NCBI GenBank assembly: GCA_025938035.1
Contig: JAICQE010000094.1
Span: 1 to 16,917, forward strand
Length of the DNA: 16,917 bases
From: Vicinamibacteria bacterium
GTDB lineage: Bacteria > Acidobacteriota > Vicinamibacteria > Vicinamibacterales > UBA2999
Reading direction: 5' to 3'
Shown: positions 1-7,312 of the stretch, piece after piece
How the letters are laid out: every line of letters begins with the position of its first letter
How positions within the stretch are numbered: position 1 is the stretch's first letter
Program-made: the position numbers and the translations under genes
Notes under the pieces: generated by a model
The model's input: only the letters and a program-made list of their open reading frames with translations
The model's database searches: none
Told to the model about the DNA's origin: nothing

Positions 1-1206
1 ATCGTCGTGGTCAACCCCGGCATCCTGTCCACGCCCGGCACCGGCATTTCCTTTTCAGGCGCCCTCACGGCAACGGTGCTCATCGCCTTCTCGATGACGC
101 TGCTGATGGGGATGTACGCACGGCTGCCGTTCGCGGTCGCGCCCGGGATGGGAATCAACGCGTTCTTCGCCTACACCATCGTCCTGCAGCAACAGGTCCC
201 GTGGCAGACGGCGCTCGGCATGGTGTTCTGGGCCGGCGTGCTGTTCCTGCTCGTGTCGGCGACACCGCTGCGGGAGCGCATCGCGATGTCCCTCCCGCCC
301 GGCTTGCGCGTCGCAGCCGCCGGCGGCATCGGACTGCTGCTCACGTTCATCGGGTTCCGCAACGCCGGCCTCATCGCCGCCGATCCGGCGACGCTCGTGC
401 GCCTCGGCGTGCTCGATCATCGCGCGGCGTTCCTGCTGCTCGGCATTGTCGTCGCGGTAGTGCTCCTCCGCCGTCACAACCCGTTTGCGTTCCTGGCGGC
501 GATCTTCAGCACGACGGCGCTGGCATGGCTGCTCGGATTCGCGACGCCGCCGGCCGAACTGACCAGCCAGCCTGACTTTTCGTCGGTCTTCCTCAAACTC
601 GACGTCGTCGACGCCCTGCAGTGGACGCTGCTCCCCGCCATCGTCGCGATCCTGTTCACGGACCTCTTCGATTCCCTGTCGACGTTCATCGGCGTCGCCA
701 GCGCGGCAGGGCTCGCCGATCCGGACGGGCGGCCGCCCAACTTGCGGCGCGGCCTGATCGTTGACGCGTGGGCAACGCTCGGCGCCGGACTGGCGGGCAC
801 GTCCGCCGGGACGGCGTACGTGGAAAGCATCGCCGGCATTCGCGTCGGCGCGCGCACCGGGCGCGCGTCGGTGGTGACGGCGCTGTGCTTCATTCCGTGC
901 CTGTTCATCGCGCCGCTGGCGGCCGCCGTGCCGCCATACGCGACCGCGGCAGTGCTCGTCCTCGTGGGCCTCTCGATGTTTCAAACGGTGGGAAGTCTCG
1001 ATTTCCGCACCGTCGAGGATTCGCTGCCCGCCTTCATGACCATCGTGCTCATCCCGCTGACACTCTCGATTACCCAGGGCATTTTGTGGGGCTTCATCCT
1101 GCACGCGATGCTGTTCGCCGTGGCCGGCCGGCGCCGGGAGATCAGTCCGGCGTTGTGGATCCTTGCCCTCCTCTCGGTCGGCCTGCTCATTCTGGAGAGT
1201 CGGTGA
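1..1206 (+). CDS. AzgA-type NCS2 purine permease, 5' end outside window
   Basis: Inner-membrane nucleobase transporter of the NCS2/AzgA group (adenine, guanine or hypoxanthine uptake by proton symport in characterised relatives). The reading frame is open from base 1. The first visible residues (IVVVNPGILS) match the family's early NPxIL motif, so the true start, roughly 30-50 residues earlier, lies outside the window; the GTG at 7 is not the start. Visible signatures are the APGMGINAFFAY segment (about residue 45), the D-x-FDS-x-STFIGVA motif (about residue 220) and the GTSAGTAYVES motif (about residue 260), with about ten hydrophobic spans. The C-terminus is intact. The stop codon overlaps the start of the next small gene (TGATG). 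The substrate cannot be read from sequence alone. Confidence 0.9.
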   Translation: MVVVNPGILSTPGTGISFSGALTATVLIAFSMTLLMGMYARLPFAVAPGMGINAFFAYTIVLQQQVPWQTALGMVFWAGVLFLLVSATPLRERIAMSLPPGLRVAAAGGIGLLLTFIGFRNAGLIAADPATLVRLGVLDHRAAFLLLGIVVAVVLLRRHNPFAFLAAIFSTTALAWLLGFATPPAELTSQPDFSSVFLKLDVVDALQWTLLPAIVAILFTDLFDSLSTFIGVASAAGLADPDGRPPNLRRGLIVDAWATLGAGLAGTSAGTAYVESIAGIRVGARTGRASVVTALCFIPCLFIAPLAAAVPPYATAAVLVLVGLSMFQTVGSLDFRTVEDSLPAFMTIVLIPLTLSITQGILWGFILHAMLFAVAGRRREISPALWILALLSVGLLILESR

Positions 1207-1433
1207 TGATGGACGTCAGCGGGAACGACCCGGCGGTTCTGTGGCGGATGACGCGCGGCCGATCGACCGCCCACGCGACGATATTTCCCGGACCAGCCGC
1301 CACGACCGTCACCTGGTACTTCGACGGCATCATGGACCGCGCCGAGAACTACGACACGATGGACCTCGCGCTGGCGCGCGCCGAGGAGATTCGCGGAATC
1401 CTGCTCAGAGACGGGTGGAAAGAGATCTCGTAG
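1206..1433 (+). CDS. Small conserved-looking protein, translationally coupled to the permease
   Basis: A 75-residue protein of unknown function. Its ATG overlaps the stop of the permease gene (TGATG), so ribosomes finishing the permease can restart here; this overlap is the main reason to believe it. The sequence has a strand-like stretch around TVTWYFDG (residues 35-42) followed by a helix full of Ala, Glu and Arg (residues 52-66) ending in DGWKEIS. That resembles the many short bacterial proteins with a Trp-containing strand and a C-terminal helix ending in GW, but I recognise no named family. It has no signal peptide, membrane span or cysteine, so it is probably cytoplasmic. Confidence 0.6.
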   Translation: MMDVSGNDPAVLWRMTRGRSTAHATIFPGPAATTVTWYFDGIMDRAENYDTMDLALARAEEIRGILLRDGWKEIS

Positions 1434-1437
1434 TTCA

Positions 1438-1590
1438 CCCTTCCATGTTCCCGCTTCCCGGTTCGTGTTCACGTTCGGTTCAAACTTCTGCTTCGCGTTC
1501 TTTGTTCGGTTCTCCGAAGGGGAACCGCGAACCCGGAATCCAGCACCGAACAACGAATACGAACCGGGAAGGAGGAACCTGGAACAGGGA
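1438..1590. repeat. Long imperfect inverted repeat in the spacer before ispG
   Basis: The left arm, about 1438-1481, reads as pyrimidine-rich TTCC/GTTC units. The right arm, about 1545-1590, is its imperfect reverse complement; for example the left-arm complement GAACACGAACCGGGAAG matches GAATACGAACCGGGAAG at 1555-1571 with one mismatch. Between the arms, GTTCGGTTC (1504-1512) can pair with GAACCGCGAAC (1522-1532), giving a second hairpin nested inside. The whole spacer could fold into one long structured element. It contains no ORF. It might be a terminator for the permease operon, a mobile REP/MITE-like element or a decayed repeat array. Confidence 0.7.
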
Positions 1591-1603
1591 ACGGCCGTTC
1601 GGC

Positions 1604-1612
1604 TGCTATTCT
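1604..1612 (+). promoter_or_regulatory. Possible extended -10 promoter element of ispG
   Basis: TGCTATTCT has the TGn extension followed by a TATTCT hexamer (1607-1612). Exactly seven bases separate the hexamer from the G of the ispG GTG start, so transcription would be expected to begin at or next to the start codon. No good -35 hexamer and no Shine-Dalgarno sequence is visible. Short AT-containing matches occur by chance, so this is tentative. Confidence 0.35.
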
Positions 1613-1619
1613 TAGTTCA

Positions 1620-2849
1620 GTGTCTTCAGTAGCCCGCCTGCACAAGACCGTCGGCGTCCGTGTCGGCAACGTCCAGGTCGGCGGCGGCGCGCCGGTGGTC
1701 GTTCAGTCGATGACCATGACGGATACGGCGGACGCGAGGTCCACGGCCACCCAGTGCATTGAGCTGGCCGAGGCCGGGTCGGAAATGGTGCGCGTCACCG
1801 TCAATCTCCCCGAGGCGGCGGCCGCCGTTCCGGAGATCAAGAAGCGGATGCTCGACGCAGGCTGCACCGCCCCGCTCATCGGCGACTTCCATTACAACGG
1901 CCACCTGCTGCTGACGCGCTTCCCCGACTGCGCCGCCGCGCTCGACAAGTACCGGATCAATCCCGGAAACGTCGGCACCGGCCGCCGCCGCGACGAGCAG
2001 TTCGCGACGATTTGCAAGGTGGCCATCGATCGCGGCAAGCCGGTTCGCATCGGCGTGAACGGCGGCTCGCTCAACCAGGACCTTGTCGTCGCCAAGATGC
2101 AGGAGAACACCGCCAGGAATCTCGGCCGCACTTCCGAAGAGATCCTGAACGAGTGCATGGTGATATCTGCCGTCGAGTCCACGGAGCTGGCTCTCGAGAC
2201 CGGACTGCGGAAGGACCAGATCATCATTTCGTGCAAGGTCTCGCGTCCGCGCGACCTGATCGCCATCTATCGCGACCTTGCCCGCAAGTCGGACCAGCCG
2301 CTGCACCTCGGGCTGACCGAAGCCGGCATGGGAACAAAAGGACTGATCTGGTCGGCGTCGGCAATGGGCATTCTCCTGAACGAGGGCATCGGCGACACGA
2401 TCCGCGTTTCGCTGACGCCACGGCCCGGCGGTGATCGCCGCGAAGAGGTCTATGCCGCGTGCGAGCTGCTGCAGGCGCTGGGGATTCGCTCGTTCGCGCC
2501 CAGCGTGACCGCGTGTCCGGGCTGCGGGCGCACGACGAGCACGACGTTTCAGGAGCTGGCCGAGAGAACACAGGACTACATCCGCGAGCAGATGCCGCGG
2601 TGGAAGACCACTTACGAAGGCGTCGAGACGCTGACGCTGGCGGTGATGGGCTGCGTGGTCAACGGACCTGGTGAATCGAAGGCGGCAAACATCGGCATCA
2701 GCCTGCCCGGCACCGGCGAAGCGCCGAACTGTCCGGTCTATATCGATGGCGAGCACTTCACCACGCTGCGCGGAACCTACGACGAACTCGCAGAAGGCTT
2801 CCGCGCGCTCGTGGACAACTACGTCGCTACGCGCTACGCGAAGCGCTAA
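1620..2849 (+). CDS. ispG: 4-hydroxy-3-methylbut-2-enyl diphosphate synthase (IspG/GcpE)
   Basis: Cytoplasmic iron-sulfur enzyme of the MEP isoprenoid pathway. It reductively converts 2-C-methyl-D-erythritol 2,4-cyclodiphosphate to HMBPP. The 409-residue sequence is complete: an N-terminal TIM-barrel part ([15 protein letters not shown] at about 28-42, [12 protein letters not shown] at 112-123, [20 protein letters not shown] at 231-250) and a C-terminal cluster domain. The [4Fe-4S] ligands are Cys299 and Cys302 (CPGCGRTTS), Cys345 and Glu352 (GCVVNGPGE). The GTG start has no Shine-Dalgarno sequence. It is kept because homology begins only a few residues in and a possible -10 box lies seven bases upstream. 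The 3' end overlaps the convergent topoisomerase gene by four bases. Confidence 0.96.
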   Translation: MSSVARLHKTVGVRVGNVQVGGGAPVVVQSMTMTDTADARSTATQCIELAEAGSEMVRVTVNLPEAAAAVPEIKKRMLDAGCTAPLIGDFHYNGHLLLTRFPDCAAALDKYRINPGNVGTGRRRDEQFATICKVAIDRGKPVRIGVNGGSLNQDLVVAKMQENTARNLGRTSEEILNECMVISAVESTELALETGLRKDQIIISCKVSRPRDLIAIYRDLARKSDQPLHLGLTEAGMGTKGLIWSASAMGILLNEGIGDTIRVSLTPRPGGDRREEVYAACELLQALGIRSFAPSVTACPGCGRTTSTTFQELAERTQDYIREQMPRWKTTYEGVETLTLAVMGCVVNGPGESKAANIGISLPGTGEAPNCPVYIDGEHFTTLRGTYDELAEGFRALVDNYVATRYAKR

Positions 2850-3904
2850 GCCGCTTTTTTCTTGGGCTGTTTCGCCAGCCGATCCAGCACGGCCAGCAGT
2901 GAGCATTCGTCGGGCGTGAGGCCGCGACGGACGCGCGCCGGACGTGAGATGTCTCCGATGGCTCCCTCGGCGAGCGCGTCGATGACTGCCGGGTGGATGT
3001 ACGACTTCCGGCACACGGCACGCGTGTTCCCAAGTATCCCCGCGACCGCGTCAACCGCCTGCAGGACGCGTTTCGACGCGGGCGTGTCCACCGCGTCGAT
3101 GTGACGAAACGCGGCACACAGCAGCACCGTCCCGGCCCATGTGCGAAAGTCCTTCGCGGTGAAATCCTCCCCGCAGATCTCCCGAAGGTAGTCGTTCACG
3201 TCGCCGGACCCGATGTTGCAGCGGCGGCCCGCGTTATCGACGTACTGGAATAGTTCCTGGCCCGGAAGATCGCGGCAGCCCTTGACGATGCGCGCAAGCC
3301 GCCGATTGGTCACGCGGACGGAGTGGCGGAGGCCGCTCTTGCCTCGGAACTTGAACTTGAGCACCGGCCCGCGGATCGTCACATGGCTGTCGCGGAGCGT
3401 CGTCAGTCCGAACGACTTGTTTGCCTTGGCGTATTCCTCGTTGCCGACGCGCATCAGGCTCTTCTCGAGCAGTTGCACGACCGCGGCAAGCACCTTCTCG
3501 CGCGGCAATCCTGCACGGGCGAGATCGGCGGCCGTGCGCGCGCGAATCTTCGGCAGGGCGGCCGCAAACGCCGGCATCCGTTCGAATTTCGTCTCGTCCC
3601 GCGTCTCCCGCCACGCGGGGTGATACCGATACTGTTTCCGGCCGCGCGCATCGCGTCCGGTTGCCTGCAGGTGTCCTCGAGGATCCGGACAAATCCAGAC
3701 GTCCGTCCACGCAGGCGGCACTGCGAGGCTGGCGAACCGTTTCAACTCCACACGCTGCCGGATCAGCCGTCCATCCGGCCGGTAGTAGCGGAAGCCGAGC
3801 GACGACATTTTCCGACGGATGCCCGGGCGGTCATCCCTGACATAACGCAATCCCGCAGACCGCGCCGATTTCTCTGGCGTGGCAATCGTGCCTCTCGTCC
3901 CCAT
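2846..3904 (-). CDS. DNA topoisomerase IB
   Basis: Poxvirus-like bacterial type IB topoisomerase, which relaxes supercoils by transient single-strand cleavage through a 3'-phosphotyrosine. The protein is 352 residues, normal for the family. The N-terminal motif [12 protein letters not shown] (18-29) is typical of the bacterial group. The catalytic domain shows [10 protein letters not shown] with Arg254 (251-260), [15 protein letters not shown] with the nucleophile Tyr302 (291-305), and a Lys/Arg-rich [13 protein letters not shown] block (179-191). The ATG at 3904 gives a protein beginning just before the conserved N-terminal motif. The frame is open for 600 more bases upstream, but that stretch is antisense to the NADH dehydrogenase and has no family similarity. 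The C-terminal tail is lysine-rich (KQPKKKAA). No strong ribosome binding site is visible. Confidence 0.93.
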   Translation of the reverse strand: MGTRGTIATPEKSARSAGLRYVRDDRPGIRRKMSSLGFRYYRPDGRLIRQRVELKRFASLAVPPAWTDVWICPDPRGHLQATGRDARGRKQYRYHPAWRETRDETKFERMPAFAAALPKIRARTAADLARAGLPREKVLAAVVQLLEKSLMRVGNEEYAKANKSFGLTTLRDSHVTIRGPVLKFKFRGKSGLRHSVRVTNRRLARIVKGCRDLPGQELFQYVDNAGRRCNIGSGDVNDYLREICGEDFTAKDFRTWAGTVLLCAAFRHIDAVDTPASKRVLQAVDAVAGILGNTRAVCRKSYIHPAVIDALAEGAIGDISRPARVRRGLTPDECSLLAVLDRLAKQPKKKAA

Positions 3905-3968
3905 CCTGGCCGATGGATGAGCAAAAATGCGGCCCGCTTCTGTTTCCGCCGGTCGGCGCGCAATGCCG

Positions 3969-3995
3969 TAACGGCACCGCTGAAGGGTGCCATTA
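3969..3995 (-). terminator. Hairpin at the 3' end of the NADH dehydrogenase gene
   Basis: TAACGGCACC (3969-3978) and GGTGCCATTA (3986-3995) form a 10-bp stem with one mismatch and a seven-base loop. The structure overlaps the stop codon of the NADH dehydrogenase gene. No T-tract follows on the - strand, so an intrinsic terminator is not proven; it may instead protect the mRNA 3' end. Confidence 0.4.
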
Positions 3996-5234
3996 GCGGT
4001 TCGTGATGAGCCGGACGCTGCGCTGGAAGGTCGCATACGCCAGCCCCCATTGCAGCATGACCACCAGACGGTTCCGGAATCCGATGAGCTTGAAGATGTG
4101 CAGGAAGAGCCACACGAGCCAGGCAATTGGCCCGGCAAAGTGCAGCCTCCCGATATCCGCGATCGCGGATCCGCGTCCAATGATCGCCATGTTGCCAAGG
4201 TCGCGGTAGACGAACGGCAGGGGTGATTGCCCACGCTGGCGGCGCAGAATGTCGCGTGCCGCGTGCGCCGCCTGCTGCATGGCGACCTGGGCCACACCCG
4301 GCAGGATCGTGCCGCTCGGCTCGACAAAAGCTGCGGCGTCGCCGACGACGAAAACCTCGGGATGACCGGGAATCGACAGGTCCGGCCGCACGAGCACCCG
4401 CCCGGCGCGATCGAGCGGCGCGCCGAGCGTCCGCACAAGGGGCGACGCCGCCACGCCGGCAGCCCAGAGCACCGTGGCAGCAGCGAGCCGTTCCGACCCC
4501 AGCCACACACCGTGCGCGTCGACGTTCGTCACGGCGGCGTTCTCCCGCACCTCCACGCGAAGGCGCCGCAACGCGTCGCGCGCGGCGCCGCGCAGCTTTT
4601 CCGGGAACGTCGCCAGAATCGTCGGCCCGGCCTCGACGAGGACGATCCGCGCCGCGCTGGTATCGATCGATCGGAATTCATCGCGCAGCGTCTGCCGCGC
4701 GATCTCCGCCAGCGTCCCGGCGAGCTCGACACCGGTGGGCCCGCCGCCAACCAGCACGAACGTCAGCAGTTCACGCTGCCGGGCCGGATCCGTTTCACGT
4801 TCCGCCCGCTCGAATGCCAGCAACAGGCGGCGACGGATCTCGAGCGCGTCTTCGAGCGTCTTCAGACCCGGCGCGTGCGGTTCCCATTCCGGATGCCCGA
4901 AGTAGGTATGGCTCGCGCCGGTCGCAACAATGAGGAAGTCGTAGCCGATGCGGTCGCCGTCGGAGAGTTCCACGGCGCGCGACTCCACGTCGATACGCGC
5001 GGCCTCGCCGAGGAGGACGCGGATGTTTCGGGCGTGCCGAAGCACCCAGCGGATGGGCGCGGCGATGTCGCCGGGTGAAAGCGTCGCCGTGGCCACTTGA
5101 TAGAGAAGCGGCTGGAAGACATGATGGTTCCGCCGGTCGAGCAGCGTGACCCGGCAGTTCGATTTTCGGAGTACTCGGCACGCCGACAGCCCGGCGAAGC
5201 CACCTCCGATGACAACCACGTGCGGCTCAGACAT
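3993..5234 (-). CDS. ndh: Type II NADH:quinone oxidoreductase (NDH-2)
   Basis: FAD-containing, non-proton-pumping NADH dehydrogenase that passes electrons from NADH to membrane quinone on the cytoplasmic face. The protein is 413 residues and complete. It has an N-terminal FAD Rossmann motif VVVIGGGFAGL (6-16), a second dinucleotide motif VLVGGGPTGVELAG (160-173) for NADH, the FAD-contacting VFVVGDAAAF (294-303), and the quinone-site signature AQVAMQQ (315-321). Hydrophobic, aromatic segments at about 369-405 fit the C-terminal membrane-anchoring helices. The ATG start fits the beginning of the first beta strand. It is divergent from the molybdopterin oxidoreductase with 20 bases between starts, so the two may share regulation. 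Sulfide:quinone oxidoreductase is a less likely alternative because its cysteine motifs are absent. Confidence 0.92.
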   Translation of the reverse strand: MSEPHVVVIGGGFAGLSACRVLRKSNCRVTLLDRRNHHVFQPLLYQVATATLSPGDIAAPIRWVLRHARNIRVLLGEAARIDVESRAVELSDGDRIGYDFLIVATGASHTYFGHPEWEPHAPGLKTLEDALEIRRRLLLAFERAERETDPARQRELLTFVLVGGGPTGVELAGTLAEIARQTLRDEFRSIDTSAARIVLVEAGPTILATFPEKLRGAARDALRRLRVEVRENAAVTNVDAHGVWLGSERLAAATVLWAAGVAASPLVRTLGAPLDRAGRVLVRPDLSIPGHPEVFVVGDAAAFVEPSGTILPGVAQVAMQQAAHAARDILRRQRGQSPLPFVYRDLGNMAIIGRGSAIADIGRLHFAGPIAWLVWLFLHIFKLIGFRNRLVVMLQWGLAYATFQRSVRLITNR

Positions 5235-5254
5235 GTGCCACTATTAATTACCCC
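5235..5254. promoter_or_regulatory. Very short divergent promoter region between ndh and the molybdopterin oxidoreductase gene
   Basis: Only 20 bases separate the two start codons, with an AT-rich core TATTAATTA at 5242-5250. On the + strand TATTAA (5242-5247) ends seven bases before the ATG at 5255. On the - strand the weaker hexamer TTAATA ends seven bases before the ATG at 5234. Both genes could therefore start transcription at or beside their ATG (leaderless mRNA), using -10 regions that overlap. No Shine-Dalgarno sequence fits in the gap for either gene. The hexamer calls are inferences. Confidence 0.4.
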
Positions 5255-7276
5255 ATGAAGGCCAGCACGTTCGCCACGGAGCACGCCGTCTCGACCGTCT
5301 GCCCGCTGGATTGTCCGGATTCGTGCAGCCTCGACGTGCGCATCCAGGACGGAAAGATCACGTCGATCGACGGGTCCTCGCTCAATCCGGTGACCGACGG
5401 CTACATCTGCGCCAAGGTTCGCAGGTTTCCTGAACGCGTGTATGGCCCCGATCGCCTGCTGTATCCAGCCGTCCGCAAAGGGCCGAAAGGACTCGCCTCG
5501 TTCCAGCGGACGACGTGGGACGACGCGATGGCGCTCATCGCGGAGCGCCTCCACGATGCACGCGACCGCTGGGGCGGTGAATCGATCCTTCCGTACTCCT
5601 ACGGCGGGTCGAACGGGCTGCTGACGCAGGACACCAGCGACGCGACGCTCTTCCGGCGGCTGGGCGCCTCGCGGCTGGCGCGGACCGTCTGCGCCGCCGC
5701 CACCGGCGCGGCCAACGCCGCCATGTACGGGAAGATGGCGTCGGTTACCTACCTCGACTTCCGCGACGCGCGCCTCATCGTCGTCTGGGGCTGCAATCCA
5801 TCGGCGTCCGGCATCCACCTCGTGCCGCACATCCGCGAAGCGCAGCGGTGCGGCGCGAAGCTGATCGTGGTCGACCCGCGAACGACACAGCTCGCGCGGC
5901 ATGCCGATATCCATCTCGCCATCCGTCCCGGTACCGACCTGCCGGTGGCACTCGCGATCCATCGCCATCTGTTCGAAACCGGCAGAGCGGATGCACAGTT
6001 CCTGGCGGCGTACACGCGCGGCGCGGACCGGCTGCGCGCGAAGGCACGCGAGTGGACGTTCGACCACGCGGCCGAGGAAGCAGGTGTGACCGCGACCGAG
6101 CTCGAGGCGGCCGCTGAGCTCTATGCCACCACGAGTCCGGCGGTCATTCGCTGTGGCTGGGGCCAGGAGCGTAATCGGAACGGCGGCAATGCCACCCTCG
6201 CGATTCTCGCGCTCCCGGCCGTGGGCGGAAAGTTCGGCGTCCGCGGCGGCGGCTACGCCATGAGCAATACATCGGCGTGGGGAATCACGCGCAACTGGGT
6301 ACCCGCCGAAGAACCCCGCACGCGCATCGTCAACATGAACCAGCTGGGACGGGCGCTGACGGAATACGACGATCCGCCAGTCAAGATGCTGTTCGTCTAC
6401 AACTCGAACGCGGCCGTCACGTCGCCCGACCAGGCGCGCGTGCTGAGCGGGCTGGAGCGGGAGGACCTCTTCACCGTGGTCTTCGACCAGGTGATGACGG
6501 ATACGGCGCGGTACGCCGACGTCGTGCTGCCGGCCACAACGTTCCTCGAGGGCTACGATCTTGCTCGCGGCTACGGGCCGATCAGCCTCCGCCTCGGGCA
6601 ACCGGTGATCGAACGCGTCGCCGAATCGCGCCCGAACGCGGACGTCTTCAGCGAACTGCTCGAGCGGCTCGACATGATCAAGCCCGGTGAGCCCTCCGGC
6701 GAGCTGGAGGAGATGCTCGACGTCATCGCCCACATGCCGCCGGCGATCGGCGAGGACCTGCGGGAAATCGGCGCCGCCACGCCACCGTTCGGCGGCCGGC
6801 CGATTCAGTTCGGCGACGTCTGGCCGTTGACGCACGACGGCAAGGCCGACTTGTACCCGGAGGCGCTCGAGGCCGAAGCGCCAGCCGGCCTTTACGGCTA
6901 CCAGCGCGATCCGGCGGCGGCGGAGTTTCCGCTCGCGCTGATCTCGCCGGCGAGTGAGCGGACGATCACGTCGACGCTCTCGGAGCTGCCGCGGCCCGAA
7001 GTGCGTCTGCTGATGCATCCCGATGATGCCGCAGCACGCGGACTGACCGATGGAGCGGCTATTCGCGTGTTCAACGAGCTGGGCGAGGTTCGCTGCAACC
7101 TGCAGGTCGGCCCGTGGATCCGCACGGGGACCGTGATGCTCCCGAAAGGGCTGTGGCGCAAGCACACGGCCAACGGCTACACGGCAAACGTCCTCGCGCC
7201 CGATACGCTCACCGATCTCGGCGGCGGCGCGTGCTTCAACGACGCGCGGGTCCAGGTCGAGCTCGCACCGTCGTAG
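5255..7276 (+). CDS. Molybdopterin-dependent oxidoreductase, DMSO reductase superfamily, cytoplasmic
   Basis: A 673-residue catalytic subunit binding bis-molybdopterin guanine dinucleotide and one [4Fe-4S] cluster. The cluster motif is CX3CX3CX27C at Cys16, Cys20, Cys24 and Cys52. The pterin-binding region includes SYGGSNG (about 115-121) and VWGCNPSASGIH (about 175-190). A molydopterin-binding domain occupies about residues 560-670. The N-terminus has no twin-arginine or other signal peptide, so it should act in the cytoplasm. The substrate is not evident; this short, single-subunit form is distinct from the respiratory three-subunit enzymes. Divergent pairing with NDH-2 may hint at exchange of electrons with NADH or the quinone pool, but no partner subunit is present. 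A second, truncated and 87% identical copy of its 3' end lies at 9819-10072. Confidence 0.9.
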   Translation: MKASTFATEHAVSTVCPLDCPDSCSLDVRIQDGKITSIDGSSLNPVTDGYICAKVRRFPERVYGPDRLLYPAVRKGPKGLASFQRTTWDDAMALIAERLHDARDRWGGESILPYSYGGSNGLLTQDTSDATLFRRLGASRLARTVCAAATGAANAAMYGKMASVTYLDFRDARLIVVWGCNPSASGIHLVPHIREAQRCGAKLIVVDPRTTQLARHADIHLAIRPGTDLPVALAIHRHLFETGRADAQFLAAYTRGADRLRAKAREWTFDHAAEEAGVTATELEAAAELYATTSPAVIRCGWGQERNRNGGNATLAILALPAVGGKFGVRGGGYAMSNTSAWGITRNWVPAEEPRTRIVNMNQLGRALTEYDDPPVKMLFVYNSNAAVTSPDQARVLSGLEREDLFTVVFDQVMTDTARYADVVLPATTFLEGYDLARGYGPISLRLGQPVIERVAESRPNADVFSELLERLDMIKPGEPSGELEEMLDVIAHMPPAIGEDLREIGAATPPFGGRPIQFGDVWPLTHDGKADLYPEALEAEAPAGLYGYQRDPAAAEFPLALISPASERTITSTLSELPRPEVRLLMHPDDAAARGLTDGAAIRVFNELGEVRCNLQVGPWIRTGTVMLPKGLWRKHTANGYTANVLAPDTLTDLGGGACFNDARVQVELAPS

Positions 7277-7277
7277 T

Positions 7278-7295
7278 GTCCGCCTTCAGGCGGAC
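7278..7295. terminator. Perfect hairpin between convergent genes
   Basis: GTCCGCC-TTCA-GGCGGAC is a perfect 7-bp stem with a four-base loop, one base after the oxidoreductase stop and 17 bases before the stop of the convergent blaR1 gene. Its position suits a bidirectional terminator, although no T-run follows on either strand. A degraded version seems to persist after the duplicated gene end (about 10068-10088). It could also be a member of a dispersed REP-like family. Confidence 0.5.
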
Positions 7296-7312
7296 CTTGC
7301 CCACCTTCAGCT

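Noticed and set aside
1626..3014. A 462-codon open frame on the - strand opposite ispG
   Set aside because: It is a shadow of ispG, which has complete catalytic motifs; the antisense product has no family features.
3905..4510. Upstream extension of the topoisomerase IB frame
   Set aside because: The frame stays open, but the extra 200 codons are antisense to ndh and have no topoisomerase features; the normal family start is at 3904.
4862..7165. A 767-codon open frame on the - strand
   Set aside because: It is antisense to the well-supported molybdopterin oxidoreductase and the start of ndh; its translation is rich in Arg, Gly and Ala and has no recognisable domain, as expected for a shadow frame in GC-rich DNA.
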